Shown in pieces: positions 6,666-9,724 of a DNA stretch of 9,724 nucleotides; the stretch's first letter is position 1; the number at the start of each line of letters is the position of its first letter. Source of the stretch: Verrucomicrobia bacterium UBA6354 (GTDB taxonomy: Bacteria; Verrucomicrobiota; Kiritimatiellia; RFP12; UBA1067); NCBI GenBank assembly GCA_002440145.1, contig DJRS01000031.1, positions 1 through 9,724 of the forward strand, in the 5' to 3' direction. Made by a program: the position numbers and the translations under genes. The notes below the pieces were generated by a model. The model was not told the origin of the DNA and ran no database searches. It worked only from the letters and a program-made list of their open reading frames with translations.

Positions 6666-9344
6666 TCAGACGGCCTCGTCCTTGCCGTAGTAGGCGTTGA
6701 GGAACATCTGCTTGATTTCGCTCATCAGAGGATAGCGCGGGTTGGCGCCGGTGCACTGATCGTCGAAGGCCTGCTCGGTCATCGCGTCGAGGCGGTCGAG
6801 GAAGTCCTTCTCGTTCGGCACGTAGTCGCGGATCGTCGGCTTGATGCCGATCGTCTTCTGCAACTGGCGGATGGCCTTGATGAGGTTCTCGAGCTTTTCC
6901 TCGTCCGTCTTGCCGCCGAGTCCGAGCGCGTCCGCGCACTCCGCATAGCGGTGAAGCGTCTTCGGGTGGTCGTACTGCGGGAAGGTGCCCATCTTCGGCG
7001 GCTTCTCGTTCGCGTTGAAGCGCAGAACCTGCACCATCATGAGCGCGTTGGCGATGCCGTGCGGGATGTGGTGGAACGCGCCCAGCTTGTGCGCCATCGA
7101 GTGCATGACGCCCAGGAAGGCGTTCGCGAACGCCATGCCCGCCATCGTCGCCGAGTGAGCCATGCGCTCGCGCGCATAGAAGTCGGCCTTCTTCGCGCAA
7201 GCCGCCTCGTAGCACGCCGGCAGATACTTGAAGGTCGTCTTGAGCGACTGCAACGCCAGACCGTCTGTGAACTCCGTCGCCATCATCGACGCATACGCCT
7301 CGAGCGCGTGCGAAACCGCGTCGATGCCCGACGCGCTCGTCAGCCCCGGAGGCGCGAACATCATCATGTCCGCATCGACGATCGCCATGTTCGGCATGAG
7401 CTCGTAGTCCGCGAGCGGGTACTTCGTGCCCGTCTCCTGGTCGGTGATGACCGCGAACGGCGTCACTTCGGAACCCGTGCCCGCCGAGGTCGGGATCGCG
7501 ATGAACTTCGCCTTCTCGCCCATCTTCGGGAAGGTGTACGCGCGTTTGCGGATGTCCATGAAGCGCATCGCCATGTCGAGGAAGTCGCACTCGGGATGTT
7601 CGTAGAGCACCCACATGATCTTGCCGGCGTCCATGGCGCTGCCGCCGCCGACGGCGATGATCACGTCCGGCTTGAACTCCGCCATCAAGCGCGCCCCGTC
7701 CATCGCGCACGCGATCGTCGGATCCGGCGCCACGTTGGAGAACGTCGCCACGGCGCACCCCTGCTCTTCCAGGCTGCGCTCGATTGGCTTCGTGTAGCCG
7801 TTCGCGTAGAGGAAGTAGTCCGTCACGATGAACGCGCGCTTGCGGTGCCAGACTTCGCTGACTTCGCGCAACGCCACCGGCAGGCAGCCCTTCTTGATAT
7901 AGACCTTTTCAGGTGCACGGAACCACAACATGTTTTCTCTCCTGATCGCGACTGTTTTGACGTTGAGCAAGTGCATCGCACCCACGTTGGTCGACACCGA
8001 GTTGCCGCCCCAGCTGCCGCAGCCGAGCGTCAGCGACGGCGCGAGCTTGAAGTTGTACAGGTCGCCGATGCCGCCCTGCGACGAAGGCGTGTTGACGAGA
8101 ATGCGGCAGGTTTTCATGCGCGCCTGGAATTTGGCGAGCTTGTCCTCGTTGTCGCGCTTGTTGAGGTAGATCGAGGAGGTGTGGCCGTAGCCGCCGTCTT
8201 CCACGAGCTTCTCCGCCATGTCGACGGCCTGGTCGAAATCCTTCGCGCGGTACATCGCCAGCACCGGGCTGAGCTTCTCGTGCGCGAACGGCTCGGACTT
8301 GTCCACGCTCGTGACCTCGCCGATCATGACCTTCGTCGCCGCCGGGATGTCCACGCCCGCGAGCTTGGCGATCGTCACCGGCTTCTGGCCGACGATCTTC
8401 GCGTTGACCGTGCCGTTCTCGTTGAGGATGATCTTGCGGACCTTGTCCAGTTCGGCCGGCTTGAGGAAGTAGCAGCCACGGTAGGCGAACTCCTTCTTCA
8501 CCGCGTCGTAGACCTTGTCGAGCACGATGACGGACTGTTCGGATGCACAGATCATGCCGTTGTCGAACGACTTGGAATGGATAATCGAGCTGACCGCGAG
8601 CTTGATGTCCGCCGAGTCGTCGATAATCGCCGGCGTGTTGCCGGGACCGACGCCGAGAGCCGGCTTGCCCGAGCTGTAGGCCGCCTTCACCATCGCCGGA
8701 CCGCCCGTCGCGAGAATGACGTCCGCATTCTTCATGAGGAGCTGGGTCTTCTCGATGGAAGGCTCCTTCATGCACGCGATGATGTCCTCGGGCGCGCCCG
8801 CCTTGACCGCCGCGTTCAACACGACCATCGCCGCGTCGTACGTGCACTTCTTCGCGCGCGGATGCGGGCTGATGATGATGCCGTTGCGGGTCTTGAGCGC
8901 GATGAGAGTCTTGAAAATCGCCGTCGAGGTCGGGTTCGTGGTCGGGATGACCGCGCCGATGACGCCAACCGGCTCGGCGATCTTGCGCACGCCAAAGCTC
9001 TGATCCTCTTCGATGACGCCGCACGTCTTCATGTTCTTGTAGCAATTGAAGATGTATTCGGCCGCGAAGTGGTTCTTGATGACCTTGTCCTCGACAATGC
9101 CCATGCCCGTCTCCTGCACGGCGTCCTTGGCGAGCGGAATGCGTTGGCTGTTCGCCGCGAGCGCCGCCGCACGGAAGATCTTGTCGACCTGCTCCTGCGT
9201 GTAGGTGGAGAACTTTTTCTGCGCCGCGCGCACTTTCTCCAGAGTTTCAGCGAATTCTTTCGCATCCGCGCTCACGGCTGCGTCGGTGGCCGCAGGCGCG
9301 GGGGCCGCGTCTTTGACCTTCGTTTGATTGCCAGACTTCTTCAT
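6666..9344 (-). CDS. adhE: Bifunctional acetaldehyde-CoA / alcohol dehydrogenase
   Basis: The 892-residue AdhE fuses an aldehyde dehydrogenase half (about 30-455) and an iron-dependent alcohol dehydrogenase half (about 472-892). It reduces acetyl-CoA to acetaldehyde and then ethanol using two NADH, the main NAD+-regenerating route of mixed-acid fermentation; AdhE enzymes form cytosolic spirosome filaments. The thiolate nucleophile is C266 in FDNGMICASEQS. The nucleotide site has GPGNTP, and the linker region has GGIGDLYNFKLAPSLTLGCG. The alcohol half has GGGSAMDAGK (566-575) and iron ligands D675, H679, H748 and H762 in GIDAVSHA, MHSMAH and IPHG. All catalytic residues are intact. Compared with E. 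coli AdhE it has about 20 extra Ala/Pro/Lys-rich residues at the N-terminus and lacks the C-terminal Ala/Lys tail. ATG 9344 has GAGG nine bases upstream. A strong promoter lies at 9397-9425. Confidence 0.98.
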   Translation of the reverse strand: MKKSGNQTKVKDAAPAPAATDAAVSADAKEFAETLEKVRAAQKKFSTYTQEQVDKIFRAAALAANSQRIPLAKDAVQETGMGIVEDKVIKNHFAAEYIFNCYKNMKTCGVIEEDQSFGVRKIAEPVGVIGAVIPTTNPTSTAIFKTLIALKTRNGIIISPHPRAKKCTYDAAMVVLNAAVKAGAPEDIIACMKEPSIEKTQLLMKNADVILATGGPAMVKAAYSSGKPALGVGPGNTPAIIDDSADIKLAVSSIIHSKSFDNGMICASEQSVIVLDKVYDAVKKEFAYRGCYFLKPAELDKVRKIILNENGTVNAKIVGQKPVTIAKLAGVDIPAATKVMIGEVTSVDKSEPFAHEKLSPVLAMYRAKDFDQAVDMAEKLVEDGGYGHTSSIYLNKRDNEDKLAKFQARMKTCRILVNTPSSQGGIGDLYNFKLAPSLTLGCGSWGGNSVSTNVGAMHLLNVKTVAIRRENMLWFRAPEKVYIKKGCLPVALREVSEVWHRKRAFIVTDYFLYANGYTKPIERSLEEQGCAVATFSNVAPDPTIACAMDGARLMAEFKPDVIIAVGGGSAMDAGKIMWVLYEHPECDFLDMAMRFMDIRKRAYTFPKMGEKAKFIAIPTSAGTGSEVTPFAVITDQETGTKYPLADYELMPNMAIVDADMMMFAPPGLTSASGIDAVSHALEAYASMMATEFTDGLALQSLKTTFKYLPACYEAACAKKADFYARERMAHSATMAGMAFANAFLGVMHSMAHKLGAFHHIPHGIANALMMVQVLRFNANEKPPKMGTFPQYDHPKTLHRYAECADALGLGGKTDEEKLENLIKAIRQLQKTIGIKPTIRDYVPNEKDFLDRLDAMTEQAFDDQCTGANPRYPLMSEIKQMFLNAYYGKDEAV

Positions 9345-9389
9345 TTTCTTTAACCTCGTTCGTCCAAGACCTTCTCAGACGTAAAAATT

Positions 9390-9404
9390 GGCATATAGTA
9401 TACC
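9390..9404. promoter_or_regulatory. Imperfect inverted repeat over the adhE -10 and start
   Basis: GGCATA (9390-9395) and TATACC (9399-9404) form six-base arms with one mismatch around a three-base centre. The repeat covers the -10 hexamer and the predicted start point, where a repressor would act. In AT-rich promoter DNA such short palindromes can occur by chance, so this is only a candidate operator. Confidence 0.3.
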
Positions 9405-9425
9405 TATTTTTATATCGATAGTCAA
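9397..9425 (-). promoter_or_regulatory. Sigma70-type adhE promoter
   Basis: On the minus strand, TTGACT (9420-9425) and TATACT (9397-9402) are separated by exactly 17 bases, each hexamer matching consensus at five of six positions. Transcription would begin near 9390, giving a leader of about 46 bases before the adhE ATG at 9344. The flanks are AT-rich on both sides, unlike the GC-rich surroundings, and an upstream A/T block could act as an UP element. It should drive adhE and the DUF192 gene. Confidence 0.88.
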
Positions 9426-9431
9426 GTAGCA

Positions 9432-9441
9432 ATTTGCAAAT
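9432..9441. promoter_or_regulatory. Palindrome upstream of the adhE -35 element
   Basis: ATTTGCAAAT is a perfect 10-bp palindrome centred about 14 bases upstream of the -35 hexamer. It could be an activator or redox-repressor half-site pair, or simply part of an AT-rich UP element. It does not match the Rex consensus well. No regulator for it is encoded in the window. Confidence 0.35.
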
Positions 9442-9574
9442 ATTTATTTCCGAAAAGTGTACCCTGTCATGAGACACCCGGGACAGGCCGCTCCAGGTGG
9501 AATGGAGGGCGAGCACCCGATAAGGAGAAGGGCCGGACGTGAAAACGAAAGGCTAGAACCCGCAATGGAAACCG
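9442..9574. other. Intergenic stretch between adhE promoter and right repeat
   Basis: No gene is supported here. CCTGTC and GACAGG near 9463-9480 can form a six-base stem without a T-tract. AAGGAG near 9515-9530 precedes GTG at 9539, but that frame reaches TAG after only five codons, so I do not call it a peptide. Confidence 0.5.
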
Positions 9575-9659
9575 GCATCCCGCTTCGGGGCGTTTTGACC
9601 TCCTCTCGGACGCACAAAACGGGTGAAACGGGGATGCCAGCCCCGGGGCGTTCCCGTTT
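9574..9659. repeat. Two overlapping, mutually exclusive hairpins
   Basis: Stem I is a long imperfect hairpin: GGCATCCC (9574-9581) pairs with GGGATGCC (9631-9638), and CGTTTTG (9591-9597) pairs in register with CAAAACG (9615-9621), around a 17-base loop. Stem II uses AAACGGGGATGCC (9626-9638) with GGCGTTCCCGTTT (9647-9659), 13 pairs on the plus strand including two G-U wobbles, around an eight-base loop. Both need the 9631-9638 segment, so only one can form at a time. Confidence 0.6.
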
Positions 9660-9723
9660 TCATGGGATATCTACGAGTTTAACGCTTGATTTCGACAGAA
9701 AGGTCAAACTAACGGGCAATTTC
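9575..9723 (-). repeat. Intergenic repeat element, right copy (inverted)
   Basis: Read on the minus strand, this is the second copy of the element at 59-207. Its conserved blocks are GCCCGTTAGTTT (9706-9717), AAATCAAGC (9684-9692), GATATCCC (9664-9671) and CCCCGTTTCA (9624-9633). Up to the GATATCCC block the alignment is gap-free, with 47 of 60 bases identical. The copy is oriented toward adhE but lies upstream of the adhE promoter, so it would not be part of the adhE leader. The window ends within or at the border of the element, so whether the palindrome at 1-40 has a counterpart cannot be seen. Confidence 0.75.
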
Positions 9724-9724
9724 C

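Noticed and set aside
6507..9353. A 948-codon open frame on the plus strand opposite adhE
   Set aside because: It is fully antisense to a clear AdhE gene and has a repetitive Arg/Val/Asp/His/Leu composition typical of the complement of a GC-rich coding strand, with no domain seen.
9539..9556. AAGGAG followed by GTG and a five-codon frame
   Set aside because: It is too short, with no sign of leader-peptide function or a downstream gene on that strand within the window.
9622..9640. Possible sigma54 -24/-12 site (TGGCAT...TTTC, minus strand)
   Set aside because: The invariant -12 GC is TC here, and the left repeat copy does not keep the GG element; it looks like chance.
9565..9724. Plus-strand open frame beginning METGIPLRG and open to the window edge
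   Set aside because: It has no Shine-Dalgarno site, lies antisense to the repeat, and the same frame in the left repeat copy contains stops.

Overview
The window is GC-rich bacterial DNA with tightly packed genes, good Shine-Dalgarno sites and sigma70-type promoters. It encodes lipoproteins, an NtrB/NtrC-type two-component pair, a eukaryote-like Ser/Thr kinase with a DLG motif, and a fermentative AdhE. This suggests a Gram-negative anaerobe or fermenter. A member of the PVC group (for example Kiritimatiellota, Lentisphaerota or Verrucomicrobiota) would fit, but that placement is inference and no rRNA marker is present.

Layout: (1) 1-469 is non-coding. It begins with a 40-bp near-perfect palindrome, continues with a roughly 150-bp repeat element, and ends with an extended -10 promoter (TGGTATAAT at 409-417). 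(2) 470-6359 is a seven-gene plus-strand array: two small paralogous lipoproteins, hisC, a soluble PAS histidine kinase, a sigma54-dependent response regulator, a Cys-rich zinc-ribbon protein with a possible export signal, and a Ser/Thr protein kinase. Junctions are ATGA overlaps or gaps of 1-6 bases, so the array looks like one translationally coupled operon. (3) 6356-9344 on the minus strand holds adhE followed by a short DUF192 gene. The DUF192 stop codon overlaps the kinase stop codon tail to tail. (4) 9345-9724 holds a near-consensus adhE promoter (TTGACT-17-TATACT) and a second, diverged copy of the left-hand repeat in inverted orientation.

How the genes may work together: the kinase/regulator pair is expected to control sigma54 promoters located elsewhere, since no convincing -24/-12 site was found here. 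Coupling two envelope lipoproteins, a His-Asp pathway, a zinc-ribbon protein and a Ser/Thr kinase in one operon suggests a signalling module that links envelope state to transcription; hisC appears to be a biosynthetic passenger. AdhE makes ethanol from acetyl-CoA and regenerates NAD+. No classical new defence or mobile system is visible. The most unusual features are the paired intergenic repeats at the two ends of the window and the mixed signalling operon.
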